Assembly: GCF_046115515.1 (NCBI RefSeq)
Contig: NZ_CP175953.1
Strand: one strand, 5' to 3'
Length of the DNA: 64,000 bases
From: Gracilimonas sp017641085
GTDB taxonomy: Bacteria; Bacteroidota; Rhodothermia; Balneolales; Balneolaceae
Positions 1-9,068 of the stretch are shown here, piece by piece; the stretch's first letter is position 1; each line of letters begins with the position of its first letter. Below the pieces are notes generated by a model, which saw nothing but the letters and a program-made list of their open reading frames with translations, was not told the DNA's origin and searched no databases. The position numbers and the translations under genes are program-made.

Positions 1-23
1 AAGGCATCTAATATTACTTTCAT
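1..23 (-). CDS. Possible start of a truncated gene (left edge)
   Basis: Reading the minus strand from 23, an ATG opens a frame MKVILDA that runs off the window. Only seven codons are visible, so no function can be given. It lies downstream of the BtuB-like receptor on the same strand, so a cobalamin or transport gene would be a natural neighbour, but that is a guess. The start codon lies against the right arm of a perfect inverted repeat (10-49). Confidence 0.3.
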
Positions 24-49
24 ATTTATATTTAATAGAAAGTAATATT
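10..49. repeat. Perfect 12-bp inverted repeat at the edge gene start
   Basis: Arms AATATTACTTTC (10-21) and GAAAGTAATATT (38-49) are exact reverse complements with a 16-base AT-only-rich spacer. On the minus strand the second arm overlaps the ATG and first codons of the possible edge gene, so the hairpin or an operator protein could control its translation or transcription. The high A+T makes the hairpin modestly stable only. Confidence 0.5.
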
Positions 50-79
50 TGTAAAAACCATGGCTGGCAAATGCTTGAG

Positions 80-140
80 GGGCGTTACCAAATAGAAATA
101 GAAAACAATGCCGGACGCTGACATAAATGAAGCAACGCCC
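80..140. other. GC-rich inverted repeat in the btuB downstream gap
   Basis: GGGCGTT (80-86) pairs with AACGCCC (134-140). No T-tract follows on either strand, so it is not a classical terminator. The rest of 50-179 holds no gene that I can support. Confidence 0.3.
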
Positions 141-179
141 GGTTTCTTTCGGCTACATAATTCTTATTAATTCAGAAAA

Positions 180-2036
180 TCAGAATAGGAATTTCACTCC
201 TCCCTTAAAGTGGAATCCCGGAGTGTTGAAACCGTACACTTCCGTATAGTCTGCATTCAATAAATTGTTCAGCGACGCAAAAACGGCAAGTTGTTCATCC
301 AATAGCTGATATTGAATATTTGCGTTAATCAGTACGTAACTTTCCAGCTCTACTTCTTCAGTGGAAAAGGTATTGGTGTTGAAGTAAAGATCATTTCGCT
401 CACCCACATATTGTCCGCTGAGACTTACACTAAAATTGGAAGTGAGTTGCTGATTCAGGTTCACCCCAAAATTATGATCAGGGCGGCGAATCAGGTTATC
501 CGTTTCTTCCCCGTTTTGAGTGATTGCCCCATCCAGGTAATTATAGAAAACCTCGACCTTCGTTTGGTCAAGTTTATATCCCACAGACAATTCAATACCT
601 GAATCATTCTGCTCGTTCACATTAATGTATCCCTGGTTGCCGCTGTACGAAATCAAATCTTCAATGGTTCTTCGGAAGTAGATAGCGGAAGCGGATAATC
701 TTCCATCCAATAATTGCAACTCAACGCCAGTATCTACCGTCAGGCTTTGCTGGGGTTTTAATTCGGTGTTTGCACCAAACGGACCGAATAATTCATTGAG
801 GGTTGGGGCTTTAAATCCGGAACTTACCGACGCAAGTAACTTAATTTCTTCCGTGATGTTATAAACCGGAGCCACATTAAACGTCCAGTTACTTCCATAT
901 TCAGAATGGTTGTTTAGCCTGAGTCCAAGCTCACCGTTCAACCCAAATCCTGATCTCAGGAATGCGGTTACATAAGGACTCAAAATCTGAGACCCCTCAT
1001 CAATTCCCTCCAGCTGAAAATTTAAACTCTGAACATTAAATCCGGCAAGCAGCCTTACTTTCTCAAACTTGTTGTAGATACCGTACAGGTCAGAATTAAA
1101 TAACGACGCTTCAGGATTAAACACTCCGAATCCATCGGTAAATTTTCTCCCGGTTTGAGTGAACGTAGCTGCTTCTTTAATCTCAAAATTATCCCCTTTA
1201 TAACTGATTCGGGCGCCGGTATTCAGCAGGTTCGCTTCGTAACGGTTGTCTGCATCCGAAAAAGCACCCGCATCATAATCTCCATCATATTGGGAGTAGT
1301 TCAAGAATGGAGTAAGGGTCAGGCCCTCTACAGGCTTAACCGAAACCTGGGTGTTGATAGCATTTCTTTCATACCCATCTTTTTTGAAATCAGCCCCATC
1401 CCGGGGTTCTGCTTCTGAAATGCCGTCTGTTTGGGTGCGTGTCACATTCACCGTATAGTCAATGATATCCGAACTTCCGCTTGCGCCGAGCTCCCAATCG
1501 TAGGTATTAAAAGAACCGTAGGATGCTTTTCCGTTTACGTTGAAAGTCCCGGTCTCGCTTTTCTTTGTAATGATATTGATCACTCCGGCTATGGCGTCCG
1601 AACCGTAGAGTGTACTCATACTTCCCTTCACGATTTCAATGCGTTCTACGTTTTCCAAAGGTAAAAGGCGCAGATCAAATGCCCCTCCTTCTCCCGATGG
1701 ATCGGTAACAGGAAAACCGTCAATAAGAATAAGGGTAAATTGTGTAGATGCTCCGCGAAGGTACACCGATTTGTCTTTGCCCGGACTTGATGCCGCCCCG
1801 TTTATAGTGATTCCATTCTGCTGATTCAATAACTCAGAAATGGATAAGCCGGTATGTCGTTCGATTTCTTCCCGTTCAATGACCGTCACAGGTTTTGTTG
1901 TTTCCCGATCGGTAGTGGGGGTTTTGGATGCTGTTACTACTACTTCTCCTAAATCGAGGGTATCAGCAACTTGTGCGTAGGTGTAATTGGAAACCGCCAG
2001 TAGAAAAAGGGTGATCAGCGTAATTAAATGCTTCAT
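180..2036 (-). CDS. btuB: TonB-dependent receptor, vitamin B12 (BtuB-like)
   Basis: A 618-residue outer-membrane receptor, the usual length for BtuB/siderophore receptors. A signal peptide ends near residue 22 (YTYAQ), followed by a TonB-box-like stretch (LGEVVVTASK), a plug domain around residues 45-155 containing the conserved plug motif with VKGSMSTLYGSDAIAGVINI, and a beta barrel that ends in a C-terminal Phe as barrels do. What points to cobalamin rather than another substrate is the cobalamin riboswitch in its leader (2212-2404), seen directly. Inferred role: TonB-energised uptake of cobalamin or cobinamide across the outer membrane, repressed when intracellular B12 is high. It is transcribed alone or together with a gene past the left edge. 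A siderophore receptor is a less likely alternative. Confidence 0.9.
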   Translation of the reverse strand: MKHLITLITLFLLAVSNYTYAQVADTLDLGEVVVTASKTPTTDRETTKPVTVIEREEIERHTGLSISELLNQQNGITINGAASSPGKDKSVYLRGASTQFTLILIDGFPVTDPSGEGGAFDLRLLPLENVERIEIVKGSMSTLYGSDAIAGVINIITKKSETGTFNVNGKASYGSFNTYDWELGASGSSDIIDYTVNVTRTQTDGISEAEPRDGADFKKDGYERNAINTQVSVKPVEGLTLTPFLNYSQYDGDYDAGAFSDADNRYEANLLNTGARISYKGDNFEIKEAATFTQTGRKFTDGFGVFNPEASLFNSDLYGIYNKFEKVRLLAGFNVQSLNFQLEGIDEGSQILSPYVTAFLRSGFGLNGELGLRLNNHSEYGSNWTFNVAPVYNITEEIKLLASVSSGFKAPTLNELFGPFGANTELKPQQSLTVDTGVELQLLDGRLSASAIYFRRTIEDLISYSGNQGYINVNEQNDSGIELSVGYKLDQTKVEVFYNYLDGAITQNGEETDNLIRRPDHNFGVNLNQQLTSNFSVSLSGQYVGERNDLYFNTNTFSTEEVELESYVLINANIQYQLLDEQLAVFASLNNLLNADYTEVYGFNTPGFHFKGGVKFLF

Positions 2037-2211
2037 GTATTTTGTATTTATGATTTTGAATTACTTTGGGCGGGTAAAAAACTTCCTTCTGAATGATATA
2101 CAGTAATCCCTTGGACTGGGAATCAGTGTGAGGGAAACAGAATAAAATCCAGAGCTAAAAGCATGATTGTTCAGCTGCACATCCTTTTACCCGAAAGAGG
2201 TGCATCGGTTA

Positions 2212-2404
2212 AATGATGGCAGGTCTCCTGGCTTCTCCGATTGCAGCGCCTTCCCGTTTCAATTAAGAAACAGTGGCAAAGGTGAGGCTGCACTTCATCC
2301 GCCATGAGGCGGATTCGGATTACAGTTGCGGGAACAGCTCTCGTTTCTCACGAGATTCCCTTTTAACTCTGGGTGATGAAACACATACACCCGAGACCAT
2401 CATT
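2212..2404 (-). promoter_or_regulatory. Cobalamin (AdoCbl) riboswitch
   Basis: On the minus strand the B12 box AGCCAGGAGACCTGCC is present at 2218-2233, together with the other conserved blocks: AAAAGGGAA, CCCGCAACTGT, GCCACTG and GGGAAGGC in the right order. P1 closes with AATGATGG (2397-2404) against CCATCATT (2212-2219). It sits about 175 bases upstream of the btuB-like start codon, the expected arrangement for B12-repressed outer-membrane receptors. Confidence 0.96.
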
Positions 2405-2440
2405 AATTCGCTGCTAAACTAAAGACATTTTCATTTAAAT

Positions 2441-2474
2441 CAAACGTAGAATTCTCTAAGTCTCTCAGATGCAA
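2441..2474 (-). promoter_or_regulatory. Putative promoter of the riboswitch/btuB transcript
   Basis: On the minus strand TACGTTTG (2441-2448) fits the Bacteroidota -7 element TAnnTTTG, with a TTG (2472-2474) 23 bases upstream that fits the -33 element. The start site would fall some 30 bases before the riboswitch P1 stem. Assignment rests on consensus match only. Confidence 0.5.
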
Positions 2475-2607
2475 TATGATATAACCCTGATGCATACCTT
2501 GTAAAAAGCTGACAATTCTATATATGACATTGACTTAGTCACTGTTTCTCTTCATAATCCCCGTACAGAATATTTGGCTTTAATTACATTCAGAAAAGAA
2601 GGACACC

Positions 2608-4278
2608 ATGAAAAAAACGAATAAAATAATGCTCTTCTCCGGAGGCATTATTCTCGGTTTTTTATTTGCATTCACACTTATTCAACCCCAAAATACTCCC
2701 ATCACCTCAGCGATGATTCAGGATGCAGCTTCGGTGATTGGCCTTGAGTTTACTCAGACTGAACGGGACTCCATGATTGAATCGCTGAATGACACCCGCG
2801 ATGACCTTCAAACCATTCGTGACTTTAAGCTAAATAATTCAGTCCCCCCGTCCCTTCAATTCAACCCTATCCCGGTGGGTAAGACTTTTGATTTTCAGCA
2901 GAAATCACAAACGTGGGATTTGCCCGAGAATGTAGAACTTCCCGAAAACCGAAATGACCTGGCTTTTTATACCATCGGAGAGTTGGCTTCATTGATTAAA
3001 GACCGAAAAATTTCATCCGTAGAGCTGACCGAATTTTTCCTGAACCGCATTGAGCAGCATGATGAAAAACTGGAGGCAATTGTCACCGTAACCAGGGAAA
3101 GAGCACTTCAGCAGGCTCAGCAAATGGATGTGGAACTGGAACAGGGAATTTATCGCGGACCTCTGCACGGCATCCCCTATGGAGCCAAAGATTTGCTGGC
3201 CGTTGAGGGTTACAAGACCACCTGGGGAGCTATGCCTTTCAAAGATCAGGAACTTGATGAAACAGCCACTGTCATAAGAAAATTAGATGGAGCCGGAGCC
3301 GTGCTGATTGCTAAAACTACTTTGGGGGCACTTGCCTACGGAGACATCTGGTTCGGCGGACGTACCAACAATCCATGGGATCTGGAGCAGGGATCCAGCG
3401 GTTCATCTGCCGGTTCAGCATCGGGTACTGCAGCCGGACTTTTCCCATTTGCCATCGGAACCGAAACGCTGGGGTCTATTGTGTCTCCTTCCACCCGAAA
3501 TGGTACTACCGGCCTGCGACCAACATACGGACGGGTAAGCCGAACGGGAGCTATGGCTTTGAGCTGGAGCATGGATAAAATCGGCCCTATAACCCGAAGC
3601 GTAGAAGATGCGGCCCTGGTTTTCAATGCCATTTATGGCCCCGATGGAACCGATCAGACGATCATCGACCTTCCCTTCAATTATGACGCCGAATTAGATA
3701 TTAAAAAGCTGAAAATCGGTTACCTGAAATCTGCTTTTGAACGTGATTATTGGAATAAGGAACGGGACAGCCTGGTATTGGAAACTTTCAGAGATCTTGG
3801 GATTGAACTCATACCTGTTGAACTGCCTGAGTTTGAAATCGGTGCTCTTCGAATTATTCTTACTGCTGAAGGTGCCGCTGCTTTCGATCAGCTCACTTTG
3901 ACCGATCAGGACGATCTCATGAAGTGGCAGGAACCCAATGCCTGGCCCAATACTTTTCGCGCTGCTCATTTTATCCCCGCTACGGAATATATCAATGCTA
4001 ACCGTGCGCGCTATCAACTGATTCAGAAAATGGATTCCGTTATGCAACAGGTTGATGTATATATCTCTCCGGCTTTTGGAGGGGGAAATTTACTGACAAC
4101 CAATCTTACCGGACATCCAAGTGTGGTTTTACCCAATGGATTTACCGATGACATGCATCCGACCAGCATCACGTTTGTGGGAGATCTATTTGATGAAGCC
4201 ACTGTACTGTCGGTAGCTAAAGCTTATCAGGATGTTACCGATCATCATACCAAACACCCTCCGCTTTTTAGTAATTAA
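2608..4278 (+). CDS. Secreted or membrane-anchored amidase (amidase signature family)
   Basis: A 556-residue amidase-signature enzyme with an extra N-terminal region. Residues 8-26 form one hydrophobic segment, giving an uncleaved anchor or signal peptide; a spacer to about residue 110 precedes the amidase domain. The Lys-cisSer-Ser triad can be placed as K194 (PYGAKDLLAVEG), S266 (in GSSGSSAGS) and S290 (GTETLGSI); the 24-residue spacing between the two serines equals that in FAAH. Family members hydrolyse amides; GatA uses the same fold, but the export signal, lack of gatB/gatC and extra domain argue against tRNA amidation. Likely a periplasmic amidase of unknown substrate. Start supported by a good GAAGGA ribosome-binding site. 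It diverges from the btuB transcript and converges with the barrel gene. Confidence 0.88.
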   Translation: MKKTNKIMLFSGGIILGFLFAFTLIQPQNTPITSAMIQDAASVIGLEFTQTERDSMIESLNDTRDDLQTIRDFKLNNSVPPSLQFNPIPVGKTFDFQQKSQTWDLPENVELPENRNDLAFYTIGELASLIKDRKISSVELTEFFLNRIEQHDEKLEAIVTVTRERALQQAQQMDVELEQGIYRGPLHGIPYGAKDLLAVEGYKTTWGAMPFKDQELDETATVIRKLDGAGAVLIAKTTLGALAYGDIWFGGRTNNPWDLEQGSSGSSAGSASGTAAGLFPFAIGTETLGSIVSPSTRNGTTGLRPTYGRVSRTGAMALSWSMDKIGPITRSVEDAALVFNAIYGPDGTDQTIIDLPFNYDAELDIKKLKIGYLKSAFERDYWNKERDSLVLETFRDLGIELIPVELPEFEIGALRIILTAEGAAAFDQLTLTDQDDLMKWQEPNAWPNTFRAAHFIPATEYINANRARYQLIQKMDSVMQQVDVYISPAFGGGNLLTTNLTGHPSVVLPNGFTDDMHPTSITFVGDLFDEATVLSVAKAYQDVTDHHTKHPPLFSN

Positions 4279-4290
4279 CCGAAAACGATT

Positions 4291-5487
4291 CTAAAAGCCG
4301 GCACTAAGTTGAAGGGCGAATACATTGTCCTGTAACTCGGTACCTCCGTTTGTTGAATACAGATAGGACGCTTTCAAAATTACATTGCGCTCGAGTTTCA
4401 TTCCCGCTGTGAACTCAATTCGATCCCGATCATAGGTCCATTTCTCGTAGCTATAGGTAGATTGATTGTTTTTCAGATCTCCTGAAATCAATCGCTCTGC
4501 CCTTATCCCAGCGTAAGCTCCGGGGAGGAATGGGAAATCCATTACCAGTTCTGAACTCAGGTGTTGTACCTGAACTTCATCCTCCCACACTAAGGAAATC
4601 GTAGTGCCCACGGAATCAAGATACGGTGCTTCCCATTTGCTCCAGTTGTAGGATGCCAAAAAGGTAAAATAATGATAGGACAGCTCCATATCTGCACCAA
4701 AAAGCGTCTGTTTATATCCCGCAAGCTCGTCATCAGTAAGTGAAACATTAATATCATCCCGTTTCAAGTAGGAACCATGGCTTAATGAAAGCCCCAGGCT
4801 TCCCCAAAAAACGGGCTGTAAAACCATTCTCCCGGTAAATGCCGGAGTAGCATGTTCCCCATACTCAAAATGACTTGAAGCAGCTGCTAATGTAGCCGCC
4901 AGGTTGTACTTAAGCCAACCTGAATCTCCTAAACGATTTCCTATCATTATTCCCTGGGTGTACATGCGCTGGTACACCATTGTAAGCCCCGTTATGTCTT
5001 CCCCGTAATCTACCTGGGAGTATAACGTGCCACGGGTTTTACTAATCGGAAGTCCCGATGCATGAGAAAGCGGAAGGTGAACAAAGGGGTTATCGGAGGA
5101 AAGTACGCGGTTGGAATAGGCTCCGTATGGAGTCACGAAACGACCAGCCGTCACCATAAAGTCAGACCCCGATATAGGCAGGTAATTAATATTCATAACC
5201 GAAAAGAATGGGGAGCTGAGTTGCTTCCCGTCATAATAATCGGCCTGTAAGGCAGCCGAAACAAACCATTTTTCCGAAATTCCGCCACTTATAAATAATC
5301 GCAGATATGGAGTGTACACAGACCAGTTCTCATTGGGCGTTTGATTTACATACGGAGATGAATCACTTCCACCTTTTCGAATTTCGAAATCTGCCAGTCC
5401 GCCAATTTGAACCTGCCCCACTGCAGGAACCGCAAAAAAACTGAGCGCTGAAACAATGATAAAAGCATAACGTGTTTTGGTATTCAT
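4291..5487 (-). CDS. Outer-membrane beta-barrel protein of the cupredoxin-cyclase operon
   Basis: A 398-residue protein with a signal peptide (cleavage after about residue 24, PAVGQ) and the alternating polar/hydrophobic strands of an outer-membrane porin-like barrel; segments such as FMVTAGRFVTPYG resemble the strands of phosphate-selective-porin-like or energy-taxis-associated barrels. The C-terminus is LQLSAGF, ending in Phe. I cannot name the family. It is the last gene of a tight operon: its ATG is 11 bases after the cyclase stop. Context suggests a surface or outer-membrane component working with a periplasmic cupredoxin and a membrane cyclase; the solute is unknown. Confidence 0.75.
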   Translation of the reverse strand: MNTKTRYAFIIVSALSFFAVPAVGQVQIGGLADFEIRKGGSDSSPYVNQTPNENWSVYTPYLRLFISGGISEKWFVSAALQADYYDGKQLSSPFFSVMNINYLPISGSDFMVTAGRFVTPYGAYSNRVLSSDNPFVHLPLSHASGLPISKTRGTLYSQVDYGEDITGLTMVYQRMYTQGIMIGNRLGDSGWLKYNLAATLAAASSHFEYGEHATPAFTGRMVLQPVFWGSLGLSLSHGSYLKRDDINVSLTDDELAGYKQTLFGADMELSYHYFTFLASYNWSKWEAPYLDSVGTTISLVWEDEVQVQHLSSELVMDFPFLPGAYAGIRAERLISGDLKNNQSTYSYEKWTYDRDRIEFTAGMKLERNVILKASYLYSTNGGTELQDNVFALQLSAGF

Positions 5488-5498
5488 GGTTTGCCTCC

Positions 5499-7286
5499 CT
5501 AATTCTTCGCGATTGACATCATATCCTCGGTTTGCCAGTCTATCTCATAGATTTGAACCGGCTTTTCAATACCCTTCACCTTTATGGTTTCAAGTTCATT
5601 GACAGGCACTTTACGTTCCAGATTCAGAAAAACAGATTCAGAAATTAAAATCTGATGCTTCTTGGCTGCCGAACATAATCGGGCTCCCAAATTGACCGTG
5701 CTGCCCAATACCGTAAAGTCCATTCTGTTTTCGCTGCCCATGGCCCCCATAACCACTTCACCGCTGTTGAGCCCAATTCCCACCGCCAGATCTTCTTGCT
5801 CTTTCTGCAACAGGGACTTCAGCCTTTGTTGAATTTGAACCGCAGCATTCACAGCCTGTTGCTCCTTATCCTCTCCCTGAAATACAGCTACCAGTTCATC
5901 ACCAACAAACTTATCAACGTCACCGCCAAACTTATGCACCAAATCGGCCTGATAGCTCAGTAAATTGTTCAGCATATCAATGACCTGCTCCGGCGTGTGA
6001 TTTTCACCCCAGGCAGTAAATCCACGAATATCGGAAAAGAGAACGGTAACATCCCTTCGTTCACCGCCGGGTTCTATGCGTGAAATATTCTTCTTGATGG
6101 CATCAAGGGTGGCCTCAGAAACGAATTTGAGCATTAACAAGCGCTCTCTCAGTCCTTCCACCAGTTCATTAAAGGCCCGTGTCAGTTCCCCGATTTCATC
6201 CCGGCTTGTGATCGGTACTTCTTCACTAAAGTCCTCTTTTTCGACACGCTGTACGCCGTCTAACAATAGGTAAATGGGTTTGGTGATTCGGCCTGTTATC
6301 CAAATACTGATGACGATAGCGCCGGCAACAGCAAATATCCCGATTCCAAATATCAGCAATTGCAGGTTTTGCAGTGGAATGAGTTCCTGCGTCAATGATT
6401 TAGCTACTGCGTAGTACCCGTCAATCCCTTTGATGCTGCCGGTGGTTTCAAACATCGGTGCGATATAAATGAGCCAGTTCTCTGAGCCTAACGCTACTTC
6501 GGTTGAGGTTGCCTGTCCGTTCTTCAGCACCTCAAAAGTTGCGGCGTGTATATTCCTGGAAAGCGTGTTTTTATTGGATGGAGATATTTCTTCGAACGAA
6601 CCGGCCAACAGCTGATTATCTACATAATACAATACTTCGAGGCCTATGTCTTTGGAAAGCTGTTCTGTTTCCTGCTGCCGGATAGGGAATCCGTACGAAA
6701 GCGTACCCTCCAGCTGATTCCCGGACCAAATCGGAATGGTAATCACATTGAAATATCGGTCTCCTTCTTTCCAGATATAGCTTTGCGAGGGCATTTCTCC
6801 CTGCAGGGCTGTACTGATTCCTGCCCTGTCTGCAATGGAATATCTCGGAAGCGGTGTGGATGACATTTGCCCCAGGGGTTTACCTTCCGAGTCGCATATA
6901 ATTAATAACCCGGCCGAATCCGGATTCATATAGAACTCACTGGGAACAAGCGAATCCGGAATGATGGGGTCGAAATCGAGCAGGAACAGCAGGTCTTCCC
7001 GGAGCACATAATTAACAGTGGCAGTATCACCGGTAGAAATGGCCGCTTTCAGGCTTGGAATATCTGCAAGTAAGATGGCTGTTTGCCGTAACTGGCGAAA
7101 CCGGACATCCTGAATACGCTCAAATATTCGTCCGGCCTCACTGAAATTGGCATCGATATCCTGACGAATGCGAGACTCTAAAATCTGGCTGGAACTGAAC
7201 AGTAAAATCAAAACAGTAGTAAGTACCAGGCCAACAAAACCGGTCAGCAGCTTCCACCTCAAACTGAAAAATTGACTTCTGTTCAT
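5499..7286 (-). CDS. Membrane class III adenylate cyclase with periplasmic sensor and HAMP domain
   Basis: 595 residues: a transmembrane segment (about 13-32), a periplasmic sensor of roughly 270 residues (CACHE-like by layout), a second membrane segment (about 307-330), HAMP (about 331-385) and a class III cyclase domain (about 410-580). Both metal-binding aspartates are visible, D419 (FSDIRGF) and D463 (VGDELVAVF), as are the adenine-selecting pair K459 and D523 and the transition-state Asn/Arg in VNLGARL. It should therefore make cAMP, not cGMP, in response to a periplasmic signal. It is the middle gene of a three-gene operon, 3 bases after the cupredoxin stop. No CRP-type regulator lies nearby, so the cAMP receptor must be elsewhere. 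Confidence 0.92.
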   Translation of the reverse strand: MNRSQFFSLRWKLLTGFVGLVLTTVLILLFSSSQILESRIRQDIDANFSEAGRIFERIQDVRFRQLRQTAILLADIPSLKAAISTGDTATVNYVLREDLLFLLDFDPIIPDSLVPSEFYMNPDSAGLLIICDSEGKPLGQMSSTPLPRYSIADRAGISTALQGEMPSQSYIWKEGDRYFNVITIPIWSGNQLEGTLSYGFPIRQQETEQLSKDIGLEVLYYVDNQLLAGSFEEISPSNKNTLSRNIHAATFEVLKNGQATSTEVALGSENWLIYIAPMFETTGSIKGIDGYYAVAKSLTQELIPLQNLQLLIFGIGIFAVAGAIVISIWITGRITKPIYLLLDGVQRVEKEDFSEEVPITSRDEIGELTRAFNELVEGLRERLLMLKFVSEATLDAIKKNISRIEPGGERRDVTVLFSDIRGFTAWGENHTPEQVIDMLNNLLSYQADLVHKFGGDVDKFVGDELVAVFQGEDKEQQAVNAAVQIQQRLKSLLQKEQEDLAVGIGLNSGEVVMGAMGSENRMDFTVLGSTVNLGARLCSAAKKHQILISESVFLNLERKVPVNELETIKVKGIEKPVQIYEIDWQTEDMMSIAKN

Positions 7287-7289
7287 AGC

Positions 7290-7988
7290 TTAATTACTAA
7301 GCGTTAAGGTTCCCACAGTCGCAGCTTCACCGGAAACAATCTCAACCGGAATAGCCCGCTCCTGAAATCCCAGTGCATAAACCTTTAACTGATAATTCCC
7401 TGCCTCTACATCTTCGATGGTGAAAGAATCACCGCTTTTAACTTTGATCCATGTTACCACACGCGGGGGCATCACGTAAATAGTGGCCCGCATATTGGAG
7501 TGGATATCACAAAAAACATCAACAGCGCCGGGTGTATCAAACGTTACGTCAAGGTATTCGCCTTTGGGCCTGCGCCCAACATCAAACCTGTTCTTTGGAG
7601 ATAGGCTGAATACATTATGATATACGGGATCAGAGTTCCGGATTCTTACGGTACCGTTTAGCCGAACGGGTAACACCGAAGGCTGGAATGACAACCCTTT
7701 TTGATCAAATATAACCGGCGTTCTTTGCTCACTACCGGAATTAGCTTCTGTACTTTCCAGCCAAATAAGAACGGAATCTGAGGATGAAGTTGAGGCGCCT
7801 GACGATCGGGAAGGACGGCCATATCTTCCGCCAACTCTAACCGGACTTTCCTTAGCCGCCAGCAGCACAACACCCTCAACGGTACCCGAGTCCGTGCTTT
7901 GGCGGGCCATCGATAAGTCGGGCTGAAGAATCAGAAAGAAGATGACAGCAACAAATAGTGATCCAAAAGTACCCTTCATCGCTTGCAT
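7290..7988 (-). CDS. Cupredoxin-like (plastocyanin/methylamine-utilization-type) periplasmic protein
   Basis: 232 residues with a signal peptide (about 1-28). The central part (about 95-175) is a cupredoxin-like domain with likely copper ligands in the usual order: His in PVYHNVFS, then Cys, His and Met in VFCDIHSNM. A C-terminal stretch (about 175-232) looks like a small carboxypeptidase-regulatory-like beta domain (SFTIEDVEAGNYQLKVYA). A low-complexity Gly/Arg/Ser insert lies near residues 50-70. It is the first gene of the operon with the adenylate cyclase and barrel. By family knowledge such proteins bind copper or carry electrons; here I infer a periplasmic ligand or redox sensor feeding the cyclase. 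A second Met (position 4) is an alternative start. Confidence 0.82.
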   Translation of the reverse strand: MQAMKGTFGSLFVAVIFFLILQPDLSMARQSTDSGTVEGVVLLAAKESPVRVGGRYGRPSRSSGASTSSSDSVLIWLESTEANSGSEQRTPVIFDQKGLSFQPSVLPVRLNGTVRIRNSDPVYHNVFSLSPKNRFDVGRRPKGEYLDVTFDTPGAVDVFCDIHSNMRATIYVMPPRVVTWIKVKSGDSFTIEDVEAGNYQLKVYALGFQERAIPVEIVSGEAATVGTLTLSN

Positions 7989-8239
7989 TGTTTAATTAGA
8001 GTTGATGTTATTGAAACGATACACCCTTTTTAACTCAATTAATCTACTAAAAATAACCTACTGTTGTAACTGAGGAGTCTTGAATTGTGAATTAGTACAA
8101 TTAAAACAGCCTACAACAAATTCAAACCCTTACAGGTGTTTGTAAGCTTTTTCTTTATTTAAATTTTAGGATGGTCATTTAAAAAATTATTTATTATATA
8201 TTTACTTGTTAAATAAATGGGTTTAAAAAAGGGATAGCA

Positions 8240-8713
8240 ATGACGAAGAAAGAGGTTATAGTAAGGCCTAAAAAATGGTTACTCCTCTCACTGTACACAT
8301 TAGGACCGTTATCCATGTTCATTTGTGGGTATGTATTGGTACAACTTTTTGTGGTCGGCACCAATGAGCCCTTCGCTTTCAAAGTCATCCTCTCTGCCGT
8401 TTGTACACTGGCAATAGTTGTAATTGCTATTCAGCTGCCTACCTATCACCGTTTCAATATTGTATTTAGCAGGGATGGGATTTTCCAGAATGGCATTATC
8501 TCAAAAAAACTTACCTACGATGACATTGAGAAAGTAGTAGTGAGAAGTGCAGGTGTGGAAATTTATGGAGATAACTATTTCAACAACATTACCATTGGGG
8601 ATCTGTATATCAATTATGAAGAAGCTGCCGACTTTTTGGCTAACATGGTGAAAGACAGGAAAGATGTTTACATCACCGGGAACCGGACCTATATACAGGA
8701 ATTTGCAGGCTGA
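8240..8713 (+). CDS. Two-helix membrane protein with PH-like C-terminal domain
   Basis: 157 residues. Two transmembrane helices (about residues 13-36 and 47-68) in a hairpin are followed by a soluble beta-rich domain (IVFSRDGIFQNGIISKKLTYDDIEKVVV and onward) with the look of bacterial PH-like (bPH/YdbT-type) domains; I base this on pattern only. Function unknown. Preceded by an AT-rich 250-base divergent region and a purine-rich GGGAT site before the ATG. It stands alone and converges with the histidine kinase at 9069. Confidence 0.6.
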   Translation: MTKKEVIVRPKKWLLLSLYTLGPLSMFICGYVLVQLFVVGTNEPFAFKVILSAVCTLAIVVIAIQLPTYHRFNIVFSRDGIFQNGIISKKLTYDDIEKVVVRSAGVEIYGDNYFNNITIGDLYINYEEAADFLANMVKDRKDVYITGNRTYIQEFAG

Positions 8714-9068
8714 GTCAGGGACATAAAAAAATCGCCCGGAACACTTTTCTATAATCTTTCGGGTTGAAATCTTAAAGAAACAAGGCCGCGGACTTTATTT
8801 CGACCTTTCCATCAATTATACCGTAGTACTTTTGATGACTTTGTTCACCAGTTAATTAGCATAAAACACGGACGACTGTCAACAGAAAAATCACCTATTT
8901 TCCCACAACTTTCCCACATAGTTATCCACATTTTTGTACCCAAAACACTTCTGAAAATTGCTAAGCCAAACGTAATTAAGAGAGTAGGGGAATTCACATT
9001 TTAAGGGAATGGGATAGTCAATAAACAGGTCTGTTCGGGGATAGCTTACCGGGCAGTTTTGTAGTAGA
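8714..9068. other. Gene-free convergent intergenic region
   Basis: No ORF here is convincing. The region lies between two convergent genes and holds the DnaA-box-like cluster at 8899-8930 and a weak CCCG/CGGG inverted repeat near 8741-8762 that may end the upstream transcript. Confidence 0.6.
8899..8930 (+). promoter_or_regulatory. Cluster of three phased DnaA-box-like sequences
   Basis: TTATCCACA (8922-8930) is an exact consensus DnaA box. Two copies of TTTCCCACA (8899-8907 and 8910-8918), each two bases from consensus, precede it in the same orientation. Starts are 11 and 12 bases apart, about one helical turn, as in many DnaA-binding arrays. AT-rich sequence follows. This could be part of an origin, a DnaA-titration site, or chance. 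Confidence 0.4.
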
